Below, one piece after another: positions 36,367 through 46,083 of a DNA stretch of 64,000 bases. Under the pieces are notes generated by a model that did not search any database, had not been told where the DNA came from, and saw only the letters and a list, made by a program, of their open reading frames with translations. Made by a program: the position numbers and the translations under genes. The stretch comes from Acidobacteriota bacterium. GTDB lineage: Bacteria; Acidobacteriota; Vicinamibacteria; Vicinamibacterales; SCN-69-37. How positions within the stretch are numbered: the first letter of the stretch is position 1; each line of letters begins with the position of its first letter. The stretch lies in contig CANIII010000010.1 in NCBI GenBank assembly GCA_947467605.1, forward strand, positions 62,001 to 126,000, given 5' to 3'.

Positions 36367-36370
<4 letters not shown>
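35858..36370 (+). CDS. Small membrane protein of unknown function
   Basis: A 170-residue protein with four predicted membrane helices (about residues 7-30, 52-70, 88-108 and 148-168) and a charged loop around residues 110-145. The N-terminal RVLHILLAAILVGATTAITL looks like the CopD/DUF2269-type integral membrane proteins, but this is weak. It is translationally coupled to argH (ATGA), which may only reflect operon packing. Its stop codon shares the tetranucleotide CTAG with the stop of the convergent TMEM175-type gene. Confidence 0.75.
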
Positions 36371-36956
<586 letters not shown>

Positions 36957-36960
<4 letters not shown>

Positions 36961-38306
36961 GAGGGTCTGGCGACGCCGAGTGTGCGCGTGAGTTCACGTC
37001 GCAACAACCAGAGGCTGAGCGCCAGCTGGAAGAGCACCGAGGCCACTGACAAGTACCAGATCCAGTTCAGCTGAAGGCCGGGATGCTGCGACAGCCACAC
37101 GACCGGCACAGCGACGATGATCAACCGCACGGCCGATGTGACCAGCGACGGAACGGTGTTGCCCAGGGCCTGGAACATGCTGGAGTTGACGAAGATCACG
37201 CCCGACGCAATGTAGTTCCACGACACGATCTTCAGGTAGTCCGTGCCTACCGCGATCACGCGCGGGTCACTCGAGAAGATGCCGATGAACGCCTGCGGCG
37301 CCACGTGACACAACACCGCGAAGAGGGTCATGACGACAACAACGAGCATGACGGCGCTGCGATAGGTCTCGCGCACGCGCGCTCCCAGCTTGGCGCCGAC
37401 GTTCTGCCCGGCGACCGGGGCCACCGCGAATCCCAGCGCAACGACGGGCATGAACCCGGCCTGCACGACGCGACCGCCGATGCCGAAGCCGGCCTGCGCT
37501 TCCGCGCCGAAGGGCTTGATGATCGAGTAGATGAACACGAGATAGACCGCCATCAATCCGAACTCGGCGCCCGAGGGGAGACCGATGCCGAGCATCTTCT
37601 TCCACAGACCGAGTTGCGGCGACCAGTCTCGCGGCGTGAAAGTCAGGAACGAATCGTTGTCGAGAAAGTAGGTCGTGAGCCAAATGACGCCGACCACAAT
37701 CGAGATGAGCGTCGCGACCGCCGCGCCGGCGACGCCCATGGGATGGCCGGTGCCCCAGCCGAAGATCAGCACCGGCGCCAGCGCCATGTTGATGGCGATC
37801 GTCGCCGTCGACACGATCATGCCCGGCTTGAACTGACCGAGGCCGCGCAGTGCGGCACCCATGGCCACCATGAGGAACTGCAACGCCATTGCCGGAATGA
37901 ACCAGAGCAGATAGTCGTTGGCCAGCGCCGCGGTGGCGGCGTCCGCGCCGACCGACGCCGTGTACGCGCGTCGCGTCGCCATGCCGACGATGAGCAGGGC
38001 GAGACCGGCGAGTGTAGACAAGACCTGCGACTGATTAAAGACGAGTAGGACGCGCTCGTGATCCTTCTGACCCGCGGCGTGCGAGACCAGGGTGGTGGTG
38101 CCAACGCCAAGCATCTGCGTGAGCGCGAGCACGATGAACGAGATGTTGCCGGCGATGCCGACCGCCGCCACCGCATCGGTGCCGAGGTGGCCAACCCAAT
38201 ACAGATCCACCAGGATGTACATCGTCTGCACGACCATCGTCACGAGCATGAAGCTCGACGTTTTGATCAGATGGCGTGTGACGGGGCCGGTGGTGAGGTC
38301 TTGCAT
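36957..38306 (-). CDS. MATE-family efflux transporter
   Basis: A 449-residue twelve-helix protein beginning MQDLTTGPVTRHLIKTSSFM, with two related halves and the MATE-typical segments DLYWVGHLGTDAVAAVGIAG and APVAGQNVGAKLGARVRE. Family members export drugs or metabolites using a sodium or proton gradient. It is followed by the TMEM175-type channel on the same transcript and preceded, 12 bases upstream on the same strand, by the membrane Ser/Thr kinase. The substrate cannot be inferred. Confidence 0.92.
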
Positions 38307-38318
38307 GACGCCGTTACT

Positions 38319-40997
38319 CTATCGTGAAGTCCGCAGGTGTCGCGGTGTCGTGGCCGATCCGCGCGCCAACACGACGCCGACGCACGCGATGGCCATGACG
38401 ACTCCGAGCACGAAGAGGCTGAGCTGAAAGTACTGCCGATCCGACGAGAGCGTGAGCGGCATGGTGAACGTCCAGAAGTGCGTAAACAACGCGATCATGC
38501 CGGCGAACAACCCGAATCGGATGATCACGCCGAGAATCACCGTGACCACCACGAAGCCGAACGTCAGGTCCAGCCACACGATGCCCGACTGAAACTGGCC
38601 GCGCGCAGCGAGCGGCGTAAAGATGATGGCTGCGCCAACGAAGACCAGCCACGTGCGCCGCAAGACCATACGGAGCAATGCGAGTCCGACGACGCCGAGC
38701 ATGGCGTTCTGCATGGCGCCGGACACCTTCACGAGCAATTCGGAGAACACGTAGCGCACGCCGACGAGAGGGCCGAGCAGCGGCACTGGCGGAATGAACG
38801 GCGGCAACCCTAGCAGATACGGCGTTTGGTAGTGCAGGTAAGACACGACGGTCATCACGCCGCCGAATACCACGCCGATCAGCATGTCGCGTCCGACGAG
38901 GGGATCGCGTGCGCCGGTAGAGACGAGCCGCGACCACGTGATCAGGATGTGCGGCCACACACGGCGCACCTGCGGCTCGGCGGCCAGGTAGAAGATCCAC
39001 AGCACGCCGGCGTCGAACAGCTTGTGGCCCGCGGCGCTGAAGAGATTGTCGACCCCGAGCGCGGCCGCGGTCGTGTGATGCGCCCCAAACAGCCAGGCGA
39101 AAATCGCGATGATGAACGCTGCGGTGAAGAGCCGCGTCGCGCCAGCGCGGTCGCCGCGGCCTTGCCGCACATTGTGTCTCGCGACCAGCGCGCCGACCAT
39201 CATGAAGCCCGGCACGATCAACACCGTTGCCACCGTGGCGATCATCGCCGTCGGATTCCATCCTGTTGATGGCGCGACGATACCTGTGGGTGCGGCGGCT
39301 TCGTTCCACGGACCCATCACGCGAAATGATGCGAGCCGTCCGCCCGCCGCGGCCGCTTCGATCCGGATCTGAACATCGGGCAACTCGGGTAATCGCCCGC
39401 TGAACGCCGCCCGCGTGTCGGCGTAGACGGCCGGCGCCCACTTCGGTTCGGTCTCGGTGAACGCGGCGGCATTGTAGCCGGCAAGCGTCAGCACGTCCTG
39501 CCATGCCATCGGTGTGACCGGTGCTTCGTCAGGTCCGGCGTTGTGCACGAGCCGATAGAGCCGGCCGTTCGTGTCAAACGCCATCATCGTCATGCCCTCG
39601 CCGTTGGGCGACGGATTCTGCATGCCCACGACTTCACCGTCCGGGACGAAGGCGTCGAGGCTGGTGCGATACCAGAACATCAATCCGGGTGGCGCGGCGG
39701 CGGCGAGGAGGCGATTCTGATCGGCCGGTTTGTTGCGATGGATCCAGTCGAGCACGTTGTTGGCGGCGACGAAGCCGGAGGCGCGATCGGCGACGGCCGT
39801 CGAATAGCGCAGCGCGCGGGCCAGATCGCGCGCGCGATCGTAGAGCGTGGCCCCCGAGCGATCGAGCGGTGTGCGCGCGGTGAGCAGCGTTCGGTCGGCG
39901 AGACCGGCCATCACGAACAGGAGCACGAGCGTGGCCAACAGCCAGAGCACGCCTGCGGTGGTCGTCACGGTTGCCTGACTACGGCCGGCCGCCGCCACCA
40001 TCGCCGGCGACGGTGTTTCGCCCGCGGCGAGCGCGGCTGCCAGTGGATCGCTCCCAGGCAGCGCCGCCGACAACGCGAGTGCCGACGGCGGCCGTTGTGA
40101 TGGATCGCGATCAAGGCACCATACGATGGCGTTGTCGATCGCGGGATCGAGGCCCTTCACGATCTCGCTCGGCATCGTCGTGACGCCGGCTTCCTGCTGA
40201 TTCACGAGTTCGGCGATCGTCTTGGCGGTGAAGACGCGTTTGCCCGTGAAGAGCTCGTAGAGCACGAGGCCGAGCGCGAAGATGTCACTGCGGGCCGTGA
40301 CTTCACGGCCGAGCAATTGCTCCGGTGCCATGTAGGCCGGTGTGCCGGCGCGGATGTCGTCCGCGGTGCCAGCCGCCGCGAGGCCGAAGTCCATCAACCG
40401 CACTTGGCCGTTGCGGTCGAGCATGATGTTCGCGGGTTTCAGGTCGCGATGGATGACACCGCGATCGTGTGCGGCCGCGAGCCCCGCGCAAATCTGCCGG
40501 GTGAGGTTGAGCGCCTTGTCCTCGGGAAATCGGCCCGCGCGTTTGAGCGACGCCGCGAGATCTTCGCCGTCGACGTACTCCATCGTGATGAAGAGCTGCG
40601 CGCCTGCGCTCGTCGCTATTTCGCCGATGTCGTGCACGCGACAGACGTTGTGATGCGAGACCTGCCACGCCATACGCACTTCGTTGTGAAACTGCGCGAG
40701 CTTGAGGGTGTCTGCGCCGATGCCCGCCGGCAGAAACTTGATCGCAACCTGTTGACCGAGACGCAAGTCGTCGGCGCGATACACCTCGCCCATGCCGCCA
40801 CGGCCGAGCAAACCGACGATGCGGTAGCGACCTTCGAGGACGGCGCCCGGTGAGAAGCGCCCGTGATCAATCGAGCCGGAGGAACTCAGCCAGCCATGTG
40901 ACGCACTCGGCGCCGACGCTGGGGTCAGCATCGTCTGTGCCTCGTGACCCGGCGTCATGCGTGTCGAGTCAGTGTCGTTTGGAGGACGGTCGGTCAC
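38319..40997 (-). CDS. Membrane Ser/Thr protein kinase with large multi-helix C-terminus
   Basis: An 892-residue Hanks-type kinase. The catalytic domain spans about residues 57-320: glycine loop GLLGRGGMGEVY, VAIKFLP with Lys87, HRDLKPANIML and MDFGLAAAG, followed by GTPAYMAPEQLLG. A single membrane helix comes at about 350 (VLWLLATLVLLFVMAGL), then an extracytoplasmic region of some 200 residues. The last 300 residues are strongly hydrophobic with several helices, recalling the membrane-embedded kinases common in Acidobacteria. It is divergent from the secreted protein gene at 41014 with only 16 bases between starts. Confidence 0.9.
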   Translation of the reverse strand: MTDRPPNDTDSTRMTPGHEAQTMLTPASAPSASHGWLSSSGSIDHGRFSPGAVLEGRYRIVGLLGRGGMGEVYRADDLRLGQQVAIKFLPAGIGADTLKLAQFHNEVRMAWQVSHHNVCRVHDIGEIATSAGAQLFITMEYVDGEDLAASLKRAGRFPEDKALNLTRQICAGLAAAHDRGVIHRDLKPANIMLDRNGQVRLMDFGLAAAGTADDIRAGTPAYMAPEQLLGREVTARSDIFALGLVLYELFTGKRVFTAKTIAELVNQQEAGVTTMPSEIVKGLDPAIDNAIVWCLDRDPSQRPPSALALSAALPGSDPLAAALAAGETPSPAMVAAAGRSQATVTTTAGVLWLLATLVLLFVMAGLADRTLLTARTPLDRSGATLYDRARDLARALRYSTAVADRASGFVAANNVLDWIHRNKPADQNRLLAAAAPPGLMFWYRTSLDAFVPDGEVVGMQNPSPNGEGMTMMAFDTNGRLYRLVHNAGPDEAPVTPMAWQDVLTLAGYNAAAFTETEPKWAPAVYADTRAAFSGRLPELPDVQIRIEAAAAGGRLASFRVMGPWNEAAAPTGIVAPSTGWNPTAMIATVATVLIVPGFMMVGALVARHNVRQGRGDRAGATRLFTAAFIIAIFAWLFGAHHTTAAALGVDNLFSAAGHKLFDAGVLWIFYLAAEPQVRRVWPHILITWSRLVSTGARDPLVGRDMLIGVVFGGVMTVVSYLHYQTPYLLGLPPFIPPVPLLGPLVGVRYVFSELLVKVSGAMQNAMLGVVGLALLRMVLRRTWLVFVGAAIIFTPLAARGQFQSGIVWLDLTFGFVVVTVILGVIIRFGLFAGMIALFTHFWTFTMPLTLSSDRQYFQLSLFVLGVVMAIACVGVVLARGSATTPRHLRTSR

Positions 40998-41013
40998 GTG
41001 AGGCGCCTATTGT

Positions 41014-42309
41014 ATGCGTCGGTCTATACTCTCGCGCATGGCCCAGACTCCTTTTGCAAGTGTCGTGCGTCGCAGCGTGCTCGTGGTGTCGATCGCCGCA
41101 TTCCCGGTGTGGGTGGCGGCTCAGCAGGGGTCGACAGGCGCACCCCAAGGGGCCGCCGGTCAGGCGGCGGGACGCGGCCAGGGGCAGGGCCGGCAGGGTG
41201 GCGCACAACAGGGTGTCGCGTTTCCTGGCGGCCGGATGAATCCCGATGATCAGTCGCTGATTGCCGCCGCGCCATCGCGTGGCCTCTTCTCGCAGGAGGC
41301 CTACACCCAATACGAAATTCTGGCGCCCGGCACCGAGCAGTTTGCGATCACGTACTTTCTTGAGAGCGCCACCGTGGGCGCGACGACGATCTCGAACGCG
41401 ACGCGCGCCGGCAGCGAAGGCACGAACCTCTCGGTGTTCGATCCGCGCACGGGGCAGCCGCTAAAGTTCACGTACGAGGAGCAGCCGAATGGTGATCACG
41501 CGATCAAAGCCACGCTCAACTCGCCGATTCCGCAGGGCGGCGTTGGCCGCGTGCTGATCTATAAGACCTATAAGGATGCGCGCACGTATCAGATGAACGG
41601 CGAGGACCTGGTGTGGGTGCGCAGCCTCGCCGGCTACCGCCTCGGCGTGGTGCTCCCGAAGGGCTATGCGTTTACGTCAGCCAACGTCGCCGCACAGCTG
41701 TCGACGACAGCGACCGGGCAGTTGAAGCTCTCGTTTGCCAGCCCCAGCGGTGCGTCGAACAACTTGACGGTGCATGCACATAAGACGTCGGTGGCGTTTC
41801 CGCCGAGCACGTTCACAGACATGTTCTTCGACGACATGAAGACGCTCTACACACTCGATGCGCCGGAGACCGGCAAGATCAACGTTGAGCAGACGTACAG
41901 CGACACGCGGAAGGGCACGAGTGCGACGCTGAGCCAGCTCGATTACATGGCGGTGAACGATCTCAAGGTCGTGGACCTCGATACAGCCAAGGTCCTTACG
42001 GCCACCAAGCGTGGCGACTCCGCGTCGGTCGCGCTCGACGTGCCGATCACCAACGACAAACAGAGCGCGCATCTTCGCCTCACCGGCGTGATCAACGACG
42101 GTACATACCGCGTTGAGAACGGCGACCTCGTGTTTCAGCGCACGGTGCGCGGCCTCCGCAACACGATCATCTTGCCGGTCGGCTACGAAGTGTCTGCCGT
42201 GTCGCAGTCGGGCACGATCGGTCGCACGCAAGACGGCCGCGTGTTTGTGGCGCTCGTGAATCTCAACGGCGAAAACAGCTATCGCGTCACGATTCGCGCG
42301 CGGAAGTAA
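41014..42309 (+). CDS. Secreted protein of unknown function with Gly/Gln-rich linker
   Basis: A 431-residue exported protein. ATG 41014 has GAGG ten bases upstream; ATG 41038 is an alternative that keeps the signal peptide (SVLVVSIAAFPVWVAAQ). After cleavage comes a disordered Gly/Gln/Ala/Arg-rich stretch (about residues 37-70), then a beta-rich body (QYEILAPGTEQFAITYFLES and onward) and a C-terminal segment GLRNTIILPVGYEVSAVSQS, repeated in sense near the middle as GYRLGVVLPKGYAFTSANV. I recognise no family. It forms an apparent operon with the next gene, 3 bases downstream. Confidence 0.75.
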   Translation: MRRSILSRMAQTPFASVVRRSVLVVSIAAFPVWVAAQQGSTGAPQGAAGQAAGRGQGQGRQGGAQQGVAFPGGRMNPDDQSLIAAAPSRGLFSQEAYTQYEILAPGTEQFAITYFLESATVGATTISNATRAGSEGTNLSVFDPRTGQPLKFTYEEQPNGDHAIKATLNSPIPQGGVGRVLIYKTYKDARTYQMNGEDLVWVRSLAGYRLGVVLPKGYAFTSANVAAQLSTTATGQLKLSFASPSGASNNLTVHAHKTSVAFPPSTFTDMFFDDMKTLYTLDAPETGKINVEQTYSDTRKGTSATLSQLDYMAVNDLKVVDLDTAKVLTATKRGDSASVALDVPITNDKQSAHLRLTGVINDGTYRVENGDLVFQRTVRGLRNTIILPVGYEVSAVSQSGTIGRTQDGRVFVALVNLNGENSYRVTIRARK

Positions 42310-42312
42310 CGC

Positions 42313-44139
42313 ATGCGCCGACCACAACCAGTCGTTCTTGTCGTCCTGACCGTCGTCGGTCTCGTGTCCTGGATCCGCCACGAGGGCACCGTGCACCGCG
42401 CGCTCGACCGTCCCGCACATGAGCGCGCAATCGGTCTGTCGCCGGGGAGTGGTGACGACGACGAGGCCGGGCAGAATCCGCAGGCGCCAATCGTGCCGCC
42501 GGTGATCACCGTGCCCGCTGGTGCTGCGAAGGCCGAGCAGACGACGATGGGGACCAAGCCGGGCATCACGCTGGCGGCCAGCTTCGATGGGCTCGGCGTG
42601 GGCTTCACGGGGCCGCAAGGTACGGCGACACTGCGCAATCCGTCTGACAACTCGCTCGCCGTCGGGCCCAATCACGTGGTGCAAATCGTCAACTCGCGGA
42701 TGGCCATCTTCTCGAAGACGGGAAAGGTGCTCTACGGGCCGGTCGCCACAAACACATTGTTCAAGGGGCAGGGCGGCCAGTGCGAGGCGCGTCTCAGTGG
42801 CGATGCGGTTGTTCGCTACGACCAGATCGCCGACCGGTGGCTCTTCGTGCTGCCGCTGTTTCAGCGTGGGCCTGTGCGCCCGGATCAGCCGGCGATTCCG
42901 CACGGCGGCGACCCCGCAACGTTCAGTGTGCCCGGCGTCGCCGGACAGCCGGGCGCCGCGGCGCCGCTGTTTGTTCCGCCACCGCCGGATCCCAATGCCG
43001 CGCCCGTGACGCCACCGGCGCGTAGCGGCCAACCGCCCGCCGGCGGTCGTCCGGCTGGGCCGCCGCCACCGCAAGGTCCGTATGGCATGTGTTACGCGAT
43101 CAGCACGAGCAGCGACCCCATGGGTTCGTACTACCGCTACGAATATCTGCGCGCGCTCTTTCCCGACTACCCGCGGCCCGCGATCTGGACCGACGGCTAC
43201 TACGTGCCGTCGAGCACCGGTGACAATCGGATTTCCGAAAACGTGGCGACGCAGAAGCACGCGTGTGTGGTTGAGCGCGACAAGATGTTGAAGGGGCAGC
43301 CCGCGCGCGAGCAATGTCTGATCGTAGAGAACGTGAACTTCCTGAACAACGCCGACATCGATGGCAAGACGATGCCGCCGGCTGGTGCGCCGAATGTCAT
43401 GATTGCTGCGGGAGCCGAGCAACTCAGCGGCAAGTTTGAAGACGACGGGATCTACGCGTGGCAGTTCAAGGTGGACTGGTCGGACCCGGCGAGAACGATC
43501 GCTACGGGGCCGACGAAGATTGCGGTGGCGCCGTATCACTACCTCTGCGATGGCCAATTGACCAACTGCGTGCCGCAGCCGGGCGCGGACCGACGCCTCG
43601 ACGCACAGGGCGACAAGTTGATGGCGCGCGTGGTGTATCGACGGATCAACAACGTTGAGACGCTCGTAGCGGTGCACTCCGTCAATACCTCAGCTGGCGG
43701 TGGCGGTGTGCGGTGGTACGAACTCGGCATCGACGCCAAGAGTCGCGCCGTGTCGCTGAAGCAGCACGGGACGTACGCACCGTCGGCGCCGGTGAATGCG
43801 GGCCCGAGCTTTCGATGGATGGCGAGCCCGGCGATCGACAAGTTCGGCAACATCGGCATCGGCTACTCATTCGGCGGAACACCAAACTTTGCCGGACAGC
43901 GTTTTGCCGGTCGTCTCGCGAAGGATCCACTGAATCAGCTGACGCTCAAAGAAGCCGTACTGGTGGACGGCGAAGGCGTGCAGACCAATACATTGCGGTG
44001 GGAAGACTACACACAGACTGCCGTGGATCCCGTGGACGACTGCACGATCTGGTACGTCGGCGATTACATAAAGAAGGACGCGACGTCGTACTCTACAAAG
44101 ATCGGCGCGTTCCGGATGCCCGGATGCGTGGTGCGCTGA
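42313..44139 (+). CDS. Large secreted protein of unknown function, beta-propeller-like
   Basis: A 608-residue protein with an N-terminal hydrophobic helix (VVLVVLTVVGLVSWI) and a Pro-rich linker (about residues 210-255). The rest is a series of beta-rich blocks with repeated short motifs such as DNSLAVGPNHVVQIVNSRMA, RYDQIADRWLF, PRPAIWTDGYYV and MASPAIDKFGNIGIGYSF. These resemble blades of a surface beta-propeller, with paired cysteines in several blades. No catalytic motif is evident. It follows the unknown secreted gene at 41014, and a coupled role at the cell surface is possible. Confidence 0.75.
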   Translation: MRRPQPVVLVVLTVVGLVSWIRHEGTVHRALDRPAHERAIGLSPGSGDDDEAGQNPQAPIVPPVITVPAGAAKAEQTTMGTKPGITLAASFDGLGVGFTGPQGTATLRNPSDNSLAVGPNHVVQIVNSRMAIFSKTGKVLYGPVATNTLFKGQGGQCEARLSGDAVVRYDQIADRWLFVLPLFQRGPVRPDQPAIPHGGDPATFSVPGVAGQPGAAAPLFVPPPPDPNAAPVTPPARSGQPPAGGRPAGPPPPQGPYGMCYAISTSSDPMGSYYRYEYLRALFPDYPRPAIWTDGYYVPSSTGDNRISENVATQKHACVVERDKMLKGQPAREQCLIVENVNFLNNADIDGKTMPPAGAPNVMIAAGAEQLSGKFEDDGIYAWQFKVDWSDPARTIATGPTKIAVAPYHYLCDGQLTNCVPQPGADRRLDAQGDKLMARVVYRRINNVETLVAVHSVNTSAGGGGVRWYELGIDAKSRAVSLKQHGTYAPSAPVNAGPSFRWMASPAIDKFGNIGIGYSFGGTPNFAGQRFAGRLAKDPLNQLTLKEAVLVDGEGVQTNTLRWEDYTQTAVDPVDDCTIWYVGDYIKKDATSYSTKIGAFRMPGCVVR

Positions 44140-44155
44140 TGTGCGAGGTGTGCCG

Positions 44156-44560
44156 ATGGCTGTGACGTTTACGAAACTGACGCCGAATCTGATCGTCGCC
44201 GACGTGGACCGCAGCGTCGCGTTCTATCGCGACGTGCTGGGCTTTACGATGACCATGCACGTGCCGGACGAGTCACCGTTTGTCTTTGCGGCCATGCAGC
44301 ATGGTGACGTCGAGATCTTTCTCAACGCCGCTGATCTCGCGTACGCGGAGTACCCCGCGTTCAAGGATCGCCCGATCGGCGGCACGCTGACCCAGTTCAT
44401 CCACGTGGTGGGGATTCGTCAGTTCCACGCCGAGCTCGTGGGTCGCGTGAACATCGTGATGGCACTCGAAAAGAAATGGTACGGCGTCACCGAGTTTGCG
44501 ATCACCGATCCCGACGGATACATCATTACGTTTGCCGAGCAGGAACCCGCGGAGTCCTGA
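44156..44560 (+). CDS. VOC-superfamily (glyoxalase/bleomycin-resistance-like) protein
   Basis: A 134-residue vicinal-oxygen-chelate protein, started at ATG 44156 with GAGG seven bases upstream. The pattern LTPNLIVADVDRSVAFYRDV is the standard first strand-helix, and VTEFAITDPDGYIITFAEQ the standard ending with the metal-binding Glu. It is of the single-domain type that dimerises. The xylulokinase start follows its stop immediately. No specific substrate can be assigned. Confidence 0.85.
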   Translation: MAVTFTKLTPNLIVADVDRSVAFYRDVLGFTMTMHVPDESPFVFAAMQHGDVEIFLNAADLAYAEYPAFKDRPIGGTLTQFIHVVGIRQFHAELVGRVNIVMALEKKWYGVTEFAITDPDGYIITFAEQEPAES

Positions 44561-45955
44561 GTGCCTCTCTACGTTGGCATCGACTGCAGTACGCAGGGAC
44601 TGACACTGCAAGTGTTGTCGGTCGGTGTCGATGACGACGCCGCGCATCTCGCTGCGCCGGGCGACCACATCGTCTTCCAGCACGTCGTCAATTTCGATCG
44701 CGACCTGCCCCTGTTTGGAACGCGTCACGGTGCGTTGCCGTACGACAATCCGGCCGTAGTGCATGCACCGCCGCAGATGTGGGCCGATGCGCTGGAGTTG
44801 GGGCTGGCCGCGCTCGCGCAGAGCGGTCTTGACCTCGACGACATTGCGGCGATCTCCGGATCTGCGCAGCAGCACGGCACGGTCTATCTCGATGCGGCCG
44901 GCGAATTTTCGCGGCCGACCTCGCCGATCTGGTTGGACACCAGCACGTCAGTCGAATGTGCCGAGATCACGTCTGCGCTCGGTGGTCCGAATGCCGTGGC
45001 GCAGCTGACGGGCTCGCGAGCCTTTGAACGCTTCTCTGGTCCGCAGATTCGCAAGTTCTGGAAACAGGATCCGGTCGCGTACGCGCGCACGGCGCGGATT
45101 CATCTCATCAGCTCGTTCCTGGCCTCTCGATTGATTGGCCGGGATGCGCCGGTCGATGTGTGTGACGCCTCAGGCATGAGTCTGATGCATCTCGGCACCA
45201 GCGACTGGGATCAGGGTGCTCTCGACGCAACGGCGCCCGGCCTGCGTGATCGCTTGCCGCCCATCGTGCCGTCGTCCACCGTGGTCGGCACGCTGGCGCC
45301 GACGTGGCGCGAGCGGTTCGGATTGCCCGCCGCCAAGGTCGTGGCGTGGCTGGGTGACAATTCCAGCAGTCTCGTGGGCGTCGGCCTCGAGCGAGAAGGT
45401 GATGTCGCCATCTCTCTCGGAACGAGCGACACAATCTTTGGCGTGATGTCGCAGCCGCGCGTCAGCCCCGATGGCATCGGTCACGTGTTCGCGTCGCCCG
45501 GCGGCGGGTTCATGGGCATCACGGTATTTGCCAATGGCTCGCTCGCGCGCGAAACCGTGCGCGACATGTACGGTCTCGACTGGCAGGGTTTCTCCGAGGC
45601 CCTCCGCTCAACGCCCCCCGGAAACAACGGCGCGCGGATGTTGCCGTACTTCGTACCCGAGATTACGCCGCCGATTCCCGTCGCTGGGGTTCAGCGATTC
45701 AATCTCGACGAGCACGACGTCGCGAGAAACGTCCGCGCCGTCGTCGAAGCCCAGATGACGGCCATGAAGCGCTATTCCGCCTGGATGGGTGTGAAGATCA
45801 CGCGCCTTGTGGCCACGGGCGGTGCATCAGGCAATCCCGACGTGCTCAAAGTAATGTCGGAAGTGTTCGGCGTGCCCGTCGAACGACGCGATGTCAGAAA
45901 CTCCGCGTGCCTCGGCGCCGCGCTCAGGGCAGCCCAGGGACGGGTGAGCGGGTAA
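44561..45955 (+). CDS. xylB: Xylulokinase (FGGY carbohydrate kinase)
   Basis: Phosphorylates D-xylulose to xylulose 5-phosphate. The 464-residue protein starts at GTG 44561, directly after the VOC stop. It shows the FGGY features VGIDCSTQGLTLQV (phosphate loop), ISGSAQQHGTVYLD, PIWLDTST, ISLGTSDTIFG and the C-terminal ATGGASGNPDVLKVMSEVFG. The facing xylose isomerase gene fixes the sugar assignment. The last codons (RVSG and stop) are part of the long inverted repeat between the two genes. Confidence 0.9.
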   Translation: MPLYVGIDCSTQGLTLQVLSVGVDDDAAHLAAPGDHIVFQHVVNFDRDLPLFGTRHGALPYDNPAVVHAPPQMWADALELGLAALAQSGLDLDDIAAISGSAQQHGTVYLDAAGEFSRPTSPIWLDTSTSVECAEITSALGGPNAVAQLTGSRAFERFSGPQIRKFWKQDPVAYARTARIHLISSFLASRLIGRDAPVDVCDASGMSLMHLGTSDWDQGALDATAPGLRDRLPPIVPSSTVVGTLAPTWRERFGLPAAKVVAWLGDNSSSLVGVGLEREGDVAISLGTSDTIFGVMSQPRVSPDGIGHVFASPGGGFMGITVFANGSLARETVRDMYGLDWQGFSEALRSTPPGNNGARMLPYFVPEITPPIPVAGVQRFNLDEHDVARNVRAVVEAQMTAMKRYSAWMGVKITRLVATGGASGNPDVLKVMSEVFGVPVERRDVRNSACLGAALRAAQGRVSG

Positions 45956-46083
45956 GCAGGTGAACCGGTATAGCGGGTGCTCAGGTGCGCAGGTAAATCG
46001 GGTGCGCAGGTAGACGCACCTGCTTACCCGTCGCACCTCCGCACCCGAGCACCTGCTATACCGGTTCACCCGCTTACCCGCTT
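45946..46083. repeat. Large inverted repeat of degenerate 8-base units between convergent xylB and xylA
   Basis: The 37-base left arm (45946-45982) and right arm (46047-46083) are reverse complements at 34 of 37 positions. Arms and loop alike consist of near-tandem units of about eight bases with the core CRGGT on one side and ACCYG on the other. The arms reach into both coding regions, so both proteins end in RVSG encoded by the repeat. It could act as a bidirectional terminator but lacks a T-run, and the arms are much longer than a terminator needs. Confidence 0.85.

Noticed and set aside
41677..43677. Long minus-strand open frame (666 codons)
   Set aside because: It is antisense to two secreted-protein genes with signal peptides and ribosome sites, and its composition (His/Arg/Val-rich, no domains) is that of a shadow.
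45946..46083. CRISPR array reading of the xyl repeat
   Set aside because: Units are about eight bases, degenerate and without unique spacers, the region forms one big inverted repeat, and no cas genes are present.
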